Shown here piece after piece: positions 1-7,845 of a DNA stretch of 36,339 nucleotides; the first letter of the stretch is position 1, and each line of letters starts with the position of its first letter. The stretch comes from Syntrophaceae bacterium UBA6109. Its GTDB lineage: Bacteria; Desulfobacterota; Syntrophia; Syntrophales; UBA6109. Position numbers and translations under genes: made by a program. The notes beneath the pieces were generated by a model. That model was given only the letters and a program-made list of their open reading frames with translations, had not been told where the DNA came from and searched no databases. The stretch spans positions 1 to 36,339 of the forward strand of contig DIWJ01000035.1 in assembly GCA_002428445.1 (NCBI GenBank), written 5' to 3'.

Positions 1-1008
1 GCCATCCTGCCTTTTCTCGGCGTCGGCGGGAGACAACTCTTCAAGGCCGAGGTGCCGGGTCCCGTCAAGGACAAATTGACACCCCGAATCATCGAGACGG
101 CCAGAGCCCTCTGGATCACCTACATCATCCTGTCGATTGCCGAATTTGTTTTCCTGCTCCTGGGCGGAATGAGCCTATTCGATTCGGTCTGCCATACCTT
201 CGCCACGATGGCGACCGGTGGCTTTTCGACGAAAGACTCCAGTATCGCCCACTACAACAGCGCCTATATCGATGCCGTCGTCACGATCTTTATGGTGCTC
301 GCCGGCATGAATTTCACGCTTCACTACTGCCTGCTGACGGGAGATATCCGCTCCTTTTACAAGGATCCCGAATTGCGCTTCTACCTGGCCGTCATCTTCA
401 CGGCGACGACCATCGTTACGCTCGACCTCCGGCTCCATATCTTCCAATCGATCGGGGACGCCTTCCGCTATGGCGTCTTCCATGTCGTTTCCATCATCAC
501 GACGACGGGATTCGTAACGGACAACTTTGCGAAATGGCCCGCCCTTTCCCAGGTAATCCTGCTTCTTCTGATGTTTGTTGGAGGATCCCAGGGTTCGACG
601 GGAGGTTCCATCAAATGTATACGCATCCTCCTCATCCTCAAACAGACCTACAAGGAACTGTACCGGCTGGTCCACCCGCATGCCATCGTCCGGATCAAGC
701 TCGGAGGGCAGATGATCCCTCCGGATACCATGCAGGGTGTCTGGGGTTTCTTTGCCCTGTACCTGGGCATCGCCATCCTCGCCACCATCATCATGTCCTC
801 ACTGGGCCTGGACATGATGACGTCTTTTTCCTCCGTGGCGGCAACGTTGGGAAACGTGGGACCGGGCATGGGAATCGTCCATCCCGCCACGACCTATGCC
901 GATATTCCCATTACAGGGAAATGGATCCTTTCGTTCTGCATGCTGGTTGGTCGTCTCGAGATCTATACAGTCATCATCCTCCTCATACCGGAGTTCTGGA
1001 AAAAATAA
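1..1008 (+). CDS. trkH: TrkH-family potassium uptake protein, C-terminal part
   Basis: This is the pore-forming membrane subunit of a Trk/Ktr-type K+ uptake system. It normally works with a cytosolic TrkA/KtrA nucleotide-binding subunit, which is not in this window. The reading frame is open from base 1, and codons before the first GTG (52) already encode family sequence (LPFLGVGGRQLF), so the gene is cut by the window edge and is not truncated in nature. The visible 335 residues hold several hydrophobic helices and three of the four repeated selectivity-filter loops: ATGGFST, TTTGFVT and TLGNVGPG. The GGSQGSTGGSIK stretch is also typical of TrkH. Full-length homologues have about 480 residues, so roughly the first third is missing. 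It ends 283 bases before the next gene and belongs to a separate transcription unit. Confidence 0.93.
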   Translation, partial: AILPFLGVGGRQLFKAEVPGPVKDKLTPRIIETARALWITYIILSIAEFVFLLLGGMSLFDSVCHTFATMATGGFSTKDSSIAHYNSAYIDAVVTIFMVLAGMNFTLHYCLLTGDIRSFYKDPELRFYLAVIFTATTIVTLDLRLHIFQSIGDAFRYGVFHVVSIITTTGFVTDNFAKWPALSQVILLLLMFVGGSQGSTGGSIKCIRILLILKQTYKELYRLVHPHAIVRIKLGGQMIPPDTMQGVWGFFALYLGIAILATIIMSSLGLDMMTSFSSVAATLGNVGPGMGIVHPATTYADIPITGKWILSFCMLVGRLEIYTVIILLIPEFWKK

Positions 1009-1174
1009 TCGTTAGCGCTCCGCAGTCCGAAATACGGGCGATCGCTCCGGCAGTATCCCGAAGCCGGGAAGTACGCTTCGCGCTGCATAGTCTCCTACAC
1101 AGATCCAGGGCACCGGCAACCTGCCTTTTCTGACTTCCAGCAGCCCCTCGAATCCGATTATTCTCCTTTTTTAT

Positions 1175-1228
1175 CGGTCAGTTATATTTTTTCTCCGACC
1201 GGCTGTGCCGCTTTGGCACGCTTCCTGC
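1175..1228 (+). promoter_or_regulatory. Sigma-54-type promoter with upstream T-rich element
   Basis: Bases 1214-1228 read TGGCACG-CTTC-CTGC, matching the sigma-54 consensus TGGCACG-N4-TTGC at every position but one, with the required GG-N10-GC spacing (GG 1215-1216, GC 1227-1228). The predicted transcript would start near 1240, about 50 bases before the fabD start codon. An AT-rich element at 1175-1194 (CGGT..AG.TA.ATTTTTTCT) lies 27 bases upstream, counted from the T-run to the -24 box, and recurs with the same spacing near 11802. Sigma-54 promoters need an enhancer-binding ATPase. None is encoded nearby and no clear enhancer repeat was seen. Confidence 0.68.
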
Positions 1229-1291
1229 CATGACATGAGCGTTCTGCTGCAGCAGGGTTTCATTCGCCTTTCGAAGGAGGTAGTCCGGATC

Positions 1292-2239
1292 ATGATGAGG
1301 AACCAAATCGCCGTCGCCTTTCCGGGACAGGGATCCCAGAGGCCCGGTATGGGCAAGGACTTCTTCGACCGCTTCGATGTCTGCCGGAAGACCTATGAAG
1401 AAGCGTCCGATTCCCTGGGATGGGACGTCGCAGCCCTGTGTTTCGGGCAGGACGAGCGTCTGAACATGACGGAGTTTACACAGCCCTGCATCGTTACAAC
1501 GGAGGTCGCCATGCTCCGTTGCCTGCAGCAGGCTTACGGATTCGCTCCTTCCGTTTTCGGGGGGCACAGCCTCGGCGAATTCACGGCACTGGTCGCCGCC
1601 GACGCGCTGCCGCTGGCGGAAGCCCTCCGCATCGTGCAGATCCGGGGACGGCTCATGCAGCAGGCGACACCCGTCGGCATGGGGGGCATGTCGGCCGTCA
1701 TCTCCGAGAATCTCGACGCGGAACTGCTCCGCAACGTACTGGTGGACTTTCCCATCGATGTCGCCAACATCAATTCCCCCCGGCAGATCGTCATCAGCGG
1801 GGAAGCCAAGGCCATGCCGGCAGCGGAAGAGCTGCTGAAGGAATCGTTCGGAAAGGATCGGCCTTTCCGTTTCGTGTCACTGAACGTCAGTGCACCCTTT
1901 CACAGTCGCTTCATGAGGTCCGTCGAAGAAGCCTTCGCCGACATCTTCCAGACGATCGGCCGCGGCCTGGATCCGGAAAAAGCCAGACAGGTCACCTCCA
2001 ACTTCACCGGCGCCTTTCACACCGGCGAGGCGGAAGCCATCTCCAATGCATTGGCCGCGCAGATCAGCAATACCGTCTACTGGCAGGACAACATGATGGG
2101 ACTGGCAGAGACGGCGGAACGCATCTTCGAAATCGGCCCGTCCCGGCCGCTGCGAGAGTTCTTCAAGTCGCTTCCCGTCACCTGTCTGTCCATCACCACG
2201 CTCTCCGGAGCGGAGCGTATTTTCGCCGAAAACAACTGA
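1292..2239 (+). CDS. fabD: ACP S-malonyltransferase (FabD-like), first gene of the fatty-acid synthase operon
   Basis: This enzyme transfers malonyl from CoA to the acyl carrier protein, supplying extender units. The 315-residue protein has the family's usual length and features: GQGSQ near residues 12-16, the nucleophile Ser93 in GHSLGE, Arg118 that binds the malonyl carboxylate, and the catalytic His204 in APFHS. The start at 1292 is chosen because AAGGAGG (1274-1280) precedes it by 11 bases and family sequence begins at once; the longer open frame from 1205 lies over the promoter. The next gene begins 35 bases downstream. Most bacteria keep a housekeeping fabD with fabH/fabG/acpP, so this copy, placed with other specialised genes behind a sigma-54-type promoter, is probably dedicated to this pathway. 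That last point is inference. Confidence 0.92.
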   Translation: MMRNQIAVAFPGQGSQRPGMGKDFFDRFDVCRKTYEEASDSLGWDVAALCFGQDERLNMTEFTQPCIVTTEVAMLRCLQQAYGFAPSVFGGHSLGEFTALVAADALPLAEALRIVQIRGRLMQQATPVGMGGMSAVISENLDAELLRNVLVDFPIDVANINSPRQIVISGEAKAMPAAEELLKESFGKDRPFRFVSLNVSAPFHSRFMRSVEEAFADIFQTIGRGLDPEKARQVTSNFTGAFHTGEAEAISNALAAQISNTVYWQDNMMGLAETAERIFEIGPSRPLREFFKSLPVTCLSITTLSGAERIFAENN

Positions 2240-2274
2240 AGCCCCTCGGCCGAGCAAGAAAGGATCGCGGTAGC

Positions 2275-3471
2275 ATGGATTTCAATCTGACCGATCAGCA
2301 GCAGATGTATGTCGACACGGTGGGCAAGTTCGTCCGCACGGAAATTCTCCCTTCCGTTCAGAAGATGGAGAAAGCGCACATCTTCCCCTGGGATGTCGTC
2401 CGGAAGGCCTGGGACCTGGGCATCCTGAACCTCAGTATCCCCGAACGGATCAAGGGATACGAGGTCGATATCCTCTCAACCGCACTGATCATCAAGGAGT
2501 TGTCCTATGGGGACAGCGGCATCGCCACGTCGGCCATGTGCAATGATCTGGCCAACGCCGCGATTGCCCAGCACGGCAGCGAGTCCCAGCAGGACGCCTT
2601 TCTGAAGCCCTTCTGCGAAGCCCCGTTGATGGCCTCGTTCTGCCTGACCGAGCCCGGCGCGGGATCGGACAACTCGGCAATGACCACCTTCATCAAGAAG
2701 CGCGAAGACGGCCGCTACGTCCTCAACGGCGCGAAGTGTTTCATCACGAACGCCTCCTATGCATCGCAATTCACCGTTTTCTGCAAGGTCGGCAAACCGA
2801 CGGGCAATTTCATGGCCTGCGTGATCGTGCCGGTCTCCACCGATGCGCCGCCCGATTTCAGCCAGCAGGCGGAGGGACGGGAATACGTTCTCCCCACAGG
2901 AGGGCGGATCGTCATCGGCAAGCCGGAAGATAAACTGGGCCAGCGGATGTCCAATACCGCCGCCGTCACCTTCGAGGATGTCGTCATCGGGCCGGAGCAG
3001 ATCATCGGCGACCGGCGTCTCGGATTCCAGTATATCGTCGATGTCCTGGATTACGCCCGGCCGATGGTCGCTGCCATCGGCCTCGGACTGGCCCGGCGCG
3101 CCTTCGACGTGACGCTTGCCTATACGAGGCAGCGGGTACAGTTCGGCCAGCGGATCTGCGATCTGCCTGTGGCGCGGGAAACGCTCGTCGCCATGTGGAA
3201 AAAGGTGGAACTGGCGGAAATGGCGCTGACGAAGGCGGCCTGCAAGATTCTCGAGAAAGCGCCGGACAGGGGGCTGTACGCTTCCCTGGCCAAGAACATG
3301 GCGGCCGAGGCGGCGCTCTTCTGCGCCAATGAAGGGCTGCATCTGCACGGCGGGTACGGATTCATGAACGAATATGAGATCTCCAAACTCGCCCGCGATG
3401 CCCATATCATCGACATCTACGAGGGCGTCCGCGAAGTTCAACACATGATCATGGGCCGGGAGATCATATGA
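2275..3471 (+). CDS. Acyl-CoA dehydrogenase-like flavoprotein in a fatty-acid synthase operon
   Basis: This is a 398-residue member of the FAD-dependent acyl-CoA dehydrogenase family, which interconverts acyl and trans-2-enoyl thioesters. Family motifs are intact: FCLTEPGAGSDNS (residues 122-134), the FAD-site GAKCFITNA (152-160), FGQR (290-293), HGGYGF (358-363), and the catalytic base Glu383 in IYEGVREVQ. It carries roughly 20 extra residues around 190-215 in the beta domain compared with medium-chain enzymes. The start at 2275 was chosen because homology begins at MDFNLTD; the open frame from 1420 only overlaps fabD. Since the operon has no recognisable enoyl-ACP reductase, this protein may act on acyl-ACP, either desaturating it or working in reverse as an enoyl reductase. 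Direction and carrier are inference. Its stop codon overlaps the next start by 4 bases. Confidence 0.88.
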   Translation: MDFNLTDQQQMYVDTVGKFVRTEILPSVQKMEKAHIFPWDVVRKAWDLGILNLSIPERIKGYEVDILSTALIIKELSYGDSGIATSAMCNDLANAAIAQHGSESQQDAFLKPFCEAPLMASFCLTEPGAGSDNSAMTTFIKKREDGRYVLNGAKCFITNASYASQFTVFCKVGKPTGNFMACVIVPVSTDAPPDFSQQAEGREYVLPTGGRIVIGKPEDKLGQRMSNTAAVTFEDVVIGPEQIIGDRRLGFQYIVDVLDYARPMVAAIGLGLARRAFDVTLAYTRQRVQFGQRICDLPVARETLVAMWKKVELAEMALTKAACKILEKAPDRGLYASLAKNMAAEAALFCANEGLHLHGGYGFMNEYEISKLARDAHIIDIYEGVREVQHMIMGREII

Positions 3472-4469
3472 CGCTTTATCTCCACGGTCTGGGACACTTC
3501 CATCCCGAAAACGTGATCACGAACCGATTCCTGGAAGATCTCGATATCGGCACCTCGGAAGAATGGATCCTCGAGCGCGTCGGCATCCTCACGCGGCGGA
3601 CGGTTCTGCCCCTGGAGTATATCGCGGCGACAAAAAACAGCGATCCCTCTGCGGCATTCGAGGCGAGCATGTACAGCAACGCCCAGATGGGCGCGGCAGC
3701 GGCGCGCATGGCCCTCCAGCGGGCTCATCTCTCGCCGGCGGATATCGGTCTTGTGGTTGCCGGGAATTCCTCGCCCGGGTATGTCAGCCCGGCGGAGGCA
3801 ACGCTGGTTGCCGCGGAACTCGGCATCACCGCCCCCTGCTTCGACCTGACCTCGGCCTGCACGACCTTCGGCGTCCAGATCCATTTTCTGCGATCCATGC
3901 GACCGGCGGCCCTGCCGCGATTCGCACTGATCGTCAATTCGGAGAATATCACGCGCAGCATCGATTATTCCGACCGCACCTCCGCGGTCCTCTTCGGCGA
4001 TGCGACCACGGCCGCCGTCGTATCGGCCGTTGAACCATCCCGGCTGCAGCTTGTGTCTTCGGAGGTCAGTTCCGACCCCTCCAACTGGGACAAGATCGTC
4101 ATTCCCCGAATGGGGTTCTTTCGCCAGGACGGGCATTCCGTGCAAGGGTTCGCCATCCGTAAAACGACTGACATGCTCCGCCTCCTTCATGCCGCGCATT
4201 CCGGAAACGGCAACCGTTTTCTTTTCGTCGGGCATCAGGCCAATCTCGGCATGCTGGCGACGGTTTGTGAACGGACGGGCATTCCCGCCGAGTGCCATTG
4301 GCACAACGTCGCCGACTACGGCAATACCGCCTGTGCTGGGGTCCCCTCCGTGCTCAGCCAGCACTGGGACGATTTTCGCGACGGCGATCGCGTCGGCATT
4401 GCCATCGTCGGCGCGGGACTTACGTGGGCAAACATGATGCTCTTGGTGAACGGCCATGATGACCTATAA
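3468..4469 (+). CDS. 3-oxoacyl-ACP synthase III-type ketosynthase
   Basis: This 333-residue thiolase-fold protein belongs to the KAS III/FabH group, which condenses a CoA-bound starter with malonyl-ACP to begin chain synthesis. The Cys-His-Asn triad is complete: Cys131 in TSACTTFG, His256 in GHQAN and Asn286 in YGNTACAG. The C-terminal glycine-rich VGAGLTWAN matches the family. It starts at an ATGA overlap with the dehydrogenase gene and itself overlaps the following gene by 14 bases, so translation is likely coupled. Overall it is divergent from housekeeping FabH (for example in the FVGHQANLGML segment). The starter substrate cannot be read from the sequence, and an acyl-transferring role like that of DarB/OleA relatives remains possible. 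Confidence 0.88.
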   Translation: MTLYLHGLGHFHPENVITNRFLEDLDIGTSEEWILERVGILTRRTVLPLEYIAATKNSDPSAAFEASMYSNAQMGAAAARMALQRAHLSPADIGLVVAGNSSPGYVSPAEATLVAAELGITAPCFDLTSACTTFGVQIHFLRSMRPAALPRFALIVNSENITRSIDYSDRTSAVLFGDATTAAVVSAVEPSRLQLVSSEVSSDPSNWDKIVIPRMGFFRQDGHSVQGFAIRKTTDMLRLLHAAHSGNGNRFLFVGHQANLGMLATVCERTGIPAECHWHNVADYGNTACAGVPSVLSQHWDDFRDGDRVGIAIVGAGLTWANMMLLVNGHDDL

Positions 4470-5061
4470 GGAATTCCTCGAAAAGGACTGTTTCGGTCTG
4501 AAAGACCTTCTCGCCTTCGCCTACGGGTCACTGGTGAAGGACCCTCCGGAGCATTTCGACGCCCGCCTGCCGGCGCCGCCTTTCCTCATGATCGACCGGA
4601 TCCTTTCGCTGCAAAGCGATGGCAGGAAAGGTTCGATCGTAGCGGAACAGGACGTCCGCCTCGATGCCTGGTTTTTTCAGTGCCATATGCCGGGCGACCC
4701 TGTGCAGCCGGGCTGTCTCAGCCTCGACGCCATCTGGCAGATGATGGGATTCTACTGCGTCTGGCGCGGCGCGCGCGGAGCGGGGCGGGCACTGGGGTGC
4801 GGAGAGGTCGAATTTTCCGGCCAGGTGCGTCCCCGGAACCACGTCATCCGCTACGAGGTGGACATCAAGCGCTACGCGGAATTGAAGGTCTCGGGCGCGG
4901 CGATTGCCGCCGGTGACGGCCGGGTGTTCGTGGACGGGGAACTCATCGCCAGGATCTCGATGGCGCGAACGGGGATCTTCCGGGGAATCGCCTACAGCGA
5001 TTACCCCAATCCCTCCGCCAATTCGGTCGGCGGTACCATACGGGAAAGAGAGGGATCATGA
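4456..5061 (+). CDS. FabA-type 3-hydroxyacyl-ACP dehydratase
   Basis: This is a hotdog-fold dehydratase that most resembles FabA (3-hydroxydecanoyl-ACP dehydratase/isomerase), not FabZ. The diagnostic segment WFFQCHMPGDPVQPGC is present with catalytic His77, and Asp91 lies in the following LSLDAIWQ, where FabZ enzymes have Glu. GCGEVEFSGQV also matches FabA. At 201 residues it is longer than E. coli FabA (about 170), with extra residues at both ends. FabA enzymes can isomerise trans-2 to cis-3 enoyl-ACP, the branch point for anaerobic unsaturated fatty acid synthesis. Whether this one isomerises cannot be told from motifs. It overlaps the ketosynthase gene by 14 bases and the ketoreductase gene by 4, inside the same operon. 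Confidence 0.88.
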   Translation: MMTYKEFLEKDCFGLKDLLAFAYGSLVKDPPEHFDARLPAPPFLMIDRILSLQSDGRKGSIVAEQDVRLDAWFFQCHMPGDPVQPGCLSLDAIWQMMGFYCVWRGARGAGRALGCGEVEFSGQVRPRNHVIRYEVDIKRYAELKVSGAAIAAGDGRVFVDGELIARISMARTGIFRGIAYSDYPNPSANSVGGTIREREGS

Positions 5062-5786
5062 CGGAAAAGTCTGTCGCCGTCGTAACGGGCGGCGGGACGG
5101 GGATCGGCGCCGCCTGCGTGCGGGCGCTTTCTGCGGCGGGCTTCCGGGTGGGCATCCATTACCGGTCCAGCCGCGCCGGCGCAGAGGCCTTACTCGGCGC
5201 GATTCCAGACGGTTTTCTTCTTTGCGGCGACCTGGCGAATGTCGAAGATGCGGAGAAGATGCTCCAGCAGGTCAAGACCGAAGCGGGCCGTCTCGATGTC
5301 CTCGTGAACAATGCGGGGACGAGCATCAATGCGGATATGCAGTCGATGAAGATCGACGACTTCGACCGCCAGCGGTCGATCCTGCGCGGCGTTTGGTATC
5401 TCACCAAGCGCGCACTTCGCCTCTTCATGCTCCGGCAGGGCGAAGGCCGGATCATCAACATCTCGAGCGTCGTCGGTTCCACCGGCAACGCGGGACAGAT
5501 CCCCTATACGATGGAAAAGGCGGCCCTCGATGCCATGACCAAATCGCTCAGCCGCGAATTGGCGGGACGCCGGATCCTCGTCAACTCCGTTGCGCCGGGG
5601 TTCATCGATACGGAAATGACCGGGCTTCTTCCCGAAGAGGTTCGTTCCCGCATTCTCGCGGACGTGCCCCTGGGCCGGATGGGCCGGCCGGAGGAGGTCG
5701 CGGAGGTGGTGGCTTTTCTGGCTGTGAAAGGGTCCTACATCAACGGCAGCGTCATCCACGTCAATGGAGGCCTCTATGGGGGCTGA
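5058..5786 (+). CDS. fabG: 3-oxoacyl-ACP reductase (FabG-like SDR)
   Basis: A classical short-chain dehydrogenase/reductase of 242 residues, expected to reduce 3-oxoacyl-ACP to 3-hydroxyacyl-ACP with NAD(P)H. It shows the TGGGTGIG cofactor motif (residues 10-17), NNAG at 84-87, the active-site Ser near 137 and the YxxxK pair Tyr150/Lys154, plus the usual C-terminal NGSVIHVNGG. It begins at an ATGA overlap with the FabA-type gene and its last 11 bases contain the start of the following dehydratase. The position between two dehydratases and beside a ketosynthase fixes its role as the ketoreduction step of this synthase. NADPH or NADH preference is not evident. Confidence 0.92.
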   Translation: MTEKSVAVVTGGGTGIGAACVRALSAAGFRVGIHYRSSRAGAEALLGAIPDGFLLCGDLANVEDAEKMLQQVKTEAGRLDVLVNNAGTSINADMQSMKIDDFDRQRSILRGVWYLTKRALRLFMLRQGEGRIINISSVVGSTGNAGQIPYTMEKAALDAMTKSLSRELAGRRILVNSVAPGFIDTEMTGLLPEEVRSRILADVPLGRMGRPEEVAEVVAFLAVKGSYINGSVIHVNGGLYGG

Positions 5787-6246
5787 CCGGCAGACCGCCG
5801 CGGAACTGCTGGCCGCCGTTCCGCAGCAGCGGCCTTTTCGCTTTATCGACGACATCCTCGAGATCGACGAACACCACGTCGTCGGTATGTACCGGTTCCG
5901 GCAGGACGAGGCCTTCTACTCGGGCCATTTCCCGGGAAATCCCGTTACGCCGGGCGTCATTCTTATCGAGACAATGGCACAGACCGGTGTCGTGGCCTTT
6001 GGCCTCTATCTGATGAAACGCAGCGGCGAATCGGCGGCCGGCTGGCTGACGCTCTTCACCACCGCCGACGAAGTGGAATTCAGCGGCATCGTCCGCCCCG
6101 GAGAACGGGTGATCGTCCGCGGCGAGAAGGTGTACTTCCGCCGTGGCGCCCTCAAATGCCGGGTCCGCATGGAGCGGGAAAACGGCGATACGGTCTGCGT
6201 CGGGACCCTCGCCGGCATGAGGGTTCCCGCCGGAGACGCCATATGA
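5776..6246 (+). CDS. FabZ-type 3-hydroxyacyl-ACP dehydratase
   Basis: A single hotdog-domain protein of 156 residues with the FabZ signature: His51 in YSGHFPGNPVTPGV and Glu65 in ILIETMAQ. It should dehydrate 3-hydroxyacyl-ACP to trans-2-enoyl-ACP. The start at 5776 is preferred over the in-frame ATG at 5764 because GGAGG (5766-5770) sits five bases before it; that Shine-Dalgarno lies inside the end of fabG and suggests translational coupling. Having a FabZ-type and a FabA-type dehydratase in one operon implies division of labour, by chain length or between simple dehydration and isomerisation. That division is inference. Confidence 0.88.
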   Translation: MGADRQTAAELLAAVPQQRPFRFIDDILEIDEHHVVGMYRFRQDEAFYSGHFPGNPVTPGVILIETMAQTGVVAFGLYLMKRSGESAAGWLTLFTTADEVEFSGIVRPGERVIVRGEKVYFRRGALKCRVRMERENGDTVCVGTLAGMRVPAGDAI

Positions 6247-6287
6247 AAAGGACCGGAAACGGCGATCGGGAGGGGTTGACGACGTGA
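6243..6287 (+). CDS. Possible 14-codon coupling mini-ORF between dehydratase and ketosynthase genes
   Basis: An ATG at 6243 overlaps the dehydratase stop (ATGA), and the frame closes after 14 codons at a TGA (6285-6287) that overlaps the ketosynthase GTG start (GTGA). The mini-ORF spans exactly the only sizeable untranslated gap in this part of the operon and contains the ketosynthase ribosome-binding site. This arrangement would let ribosomes move straight through. It may be chance; the peptide has no recognisable features and probably no function of its own. Confidence 0.3.
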   Translation: MKRTGNGDREGLTT

Positions 6288-7579
6288 GAAAAAGGGTAGT
6301 GATTACAGGCATGGGAGTCGTTGCACCCAACGGACACGGGCTGGAGGCCTACGAGCGCGCCCTCCGCGAGGGAGCCTCGGGAATCCGCTTCATCCCGGAA
6401 ATGCAACGACTGAACTTCGGTTGCCAGGTCGGCGGCATTCCCCGGGATTTCGAGACAGCCCGTCAGGGCTATTTCGATCATGAGGAACTGCCTTCGATCA
6501 ACGAAAATATCGGTTACGCCTGTGTTGCGGCCATCGACGCCTGGCGGGACGCCGGCTTGACCGTGCCCGGTCCCCGCGATGAAAACGTCGACTGGGAGAC
6601 GGGAGCGATTTGCGGCTCGGGCATCGGCGGGATGGACACCATCGCGTCTTCCGTTGTTCCCATGGTCAATGCAGGCAACGTACGCCGGATGGGCAGCCGG
6701 ATCGTCGAACAGGTCATGAACAGCGGGACCAGCGCGCGGATTGCAGGGCTCCTGGCGCTCGGCAACCAGGTGACTTCCAATTCCTCCGCCTGCAGCACCG
6801 GCAACGAGGCCATCGTGGAGGCCGCGACACGGATCCGCGCGGGACTGGCCACGCGGATGCTGGCTGGCGGCGCGGAAGGTTCCTCGCCCCATATCTGGGG
6901 CGGATTCGACGCCATGCGGGTGATCTGCCGCAAGTACAATGACCGCCCGGAACAGGCCTCTCGTCCGATGAGCGCAACCGCCGCCGGATTCGTGCCCGGC
7001 TCCGGCGCGGCAATCCTGGTGCTGGAGGACCTTGCCTCCGCCCGATCGCGGGGCGCGAGGATTTACGCGGAAGTCCTTGGCGGCGCCGTCAACTGCGGCG
7101 GACATCGGATGGGCGGCTCCATGACGGCGCCAAACCCGGAAGGGGTCCGGCGCTGCATCCGCGATGCCATGCGCGATGCCGGGATACTGCCCGGGCAGAT
7201 CGATGCCATCAACGGCCACCTGACCGCGACCTTCGCTGATCCGCACGAGGTCTGGAATTGGTCAAAGGCGCTGGAACGCGGGCCGGAGGACTTTCCATTC
7301 ATCAACGCAACGAAATCGCTGATCGGGCATTGCCTTGGCGCCGCGGGGGCCATCGAAAGCGTCGCCGTCGTTCTGCAGCTCTACAAGGGCTTCCTCCATC
7401 CTTCGGCGAACAGCGAGGACGTTCACCCGGAAATCGCCGCCTTCGCCGCGAAAATCCCGCAGCGCTGCCTCGTTGTGCCGCAATTGCGAACCATCGCAAA
7501 GGCGGGTTTCGGTTTCGGCGACGTCAACAGCTGCATCATTTTCAAGAAGTGGGAGGAAGGTTCTCTTCCCGAAGATTAA
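6284..7579 (+). CDS. Elongating 3-oxoacyl-ACP synthase (FabF/FabB-like)
   Basis: A 431-residue KAS I/II-type ketosynthase that extends the ACP-bound chain by decarboxylative condensation. The catalytic set is intact: Cys170 in SSACSTGNEA, His312 in NGHLTATFADP, Lys344 and His349 in NATKSLIGHCLGAAGA. The first histidine motif reads HLTAT where housekeeping FabF and most polyketide ketosynthases have HGTST or HGTGT, marking a specialised subgroup. Translation starts at GTG 6284, preceded at eight bases by GGGAGGGG (6268-6275). It is 37 bases after the FabZ-type gene and 17 before the ACP gene. With a ketoreductase and two dehydratases but no standard enoyl reductase alongside, repeated cycles could leave double bonds in the chain (inference). 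Confidence 0.9.
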   Translation: MRKRVVITGMGVVAPNGHGLEAYERALREGASGIRFIPEMQRLNFGCQVGGIPRDFETARQGYFDHEELPSINENIGYACVAAIDAWRDAGLTVPGPRDENVDWETGAICGSGIGGMDTIASSVVPMVNAGNVRRMGSRIVEQVMNSGTSARIAGLLALGNQVTSNSSACSTGNEAIVEAATRIRAGLATRMLAGGAEGSSPHIWGGFDAMRVICRKYNDRPEQASRPMSATAAGFVPGSGAAILVLEDLASARSRGARIYAEVLGGAVNCGGHRMGGSMTAPNPEGVRRCIRDAMRDAGILPGQIDAINGHLTATFADPHEVWNWSKALERGPEDFPFINATKSLIGHCLGAAGAIESVAVVLQLYKGFLHPSANSEDVHPEIAAFAAKIPQRCLVVPQLRTIAKAGFGFGDVNSCIIFKKWEEGSLPED

Positions 7580-7596
7580 TGACAAAGGAGATTGGA

Positions 7597-7845
7597 ATGG
7601 AAGAACAGAAGATTTTCGAAGAATTCAAGAACATCCTCAGGGCCTATACGAAGGATCCCGCGCTGCTGGACAAGGCAACGAAGGAAACGCATATCCTGAA
7701 GGACCTCAAGGTCAACTCCGCCCGCCTGGTGGACGTCATCATCAAGTGCGAGGACATCTTCGGCGTCACGATCGACGACGAAGAGGCGGATAAGATCGGC
7801 ACGATCGGCGACGCCATGACGCTGATCGCCAAGAAGCTCGGATGA
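7597..7845 (+). CDS. Dedicated acyl carrier protein with NSA in place of DSL
   Basis: An 82-residue acidic helical protein of the ACP family, the carrier on which the chain is built. The phosphopantetheine attachment serine is Ser41, but the canonical DSL motif reads NSA here, so the conserved aspartate before the serine is asparagine. The following ARLVDVIIKCEDIF is a recognisable helix II. The start at 7597 follows AAAGGAG (7584-7590) at six bases; an earlier in-frame ATG at 7579 would add six residues. The gene overlaps the acyltransferase gene by 4 bases. The motif change suggests a matched, private phosphopantetheinyl transferase, and one is encoded two genes later. Confidence 0.9.
   Translation: MEEQKIFEEFKNILRAYTKDPALLDKATKETHILKDLKVNSARLVDVIIKCEDIFGVTIDDEEADKIGTIGDAMTLIAKKLG

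Noticed and set aside
1..1008. Truncated trkH pseudogene
   Set aside because: The frame is open to base 1 with good homology; the gene is cut by the window edge only.
1420..2274. Long upstream extension of the acyl-CoA dehydrogenase frame, suggesting a fusion protein
   Set aside because: The extension only reads fabD in another frame, is arginine-rich and has no homology; the real start is at 2275.
2476..3444. 322-codon open frame on the minus strand inside the dehydrogenase gene
   Set aside because: A GC-rich shadow with no family features; the plus-strand frame carries all catalytic motifs.
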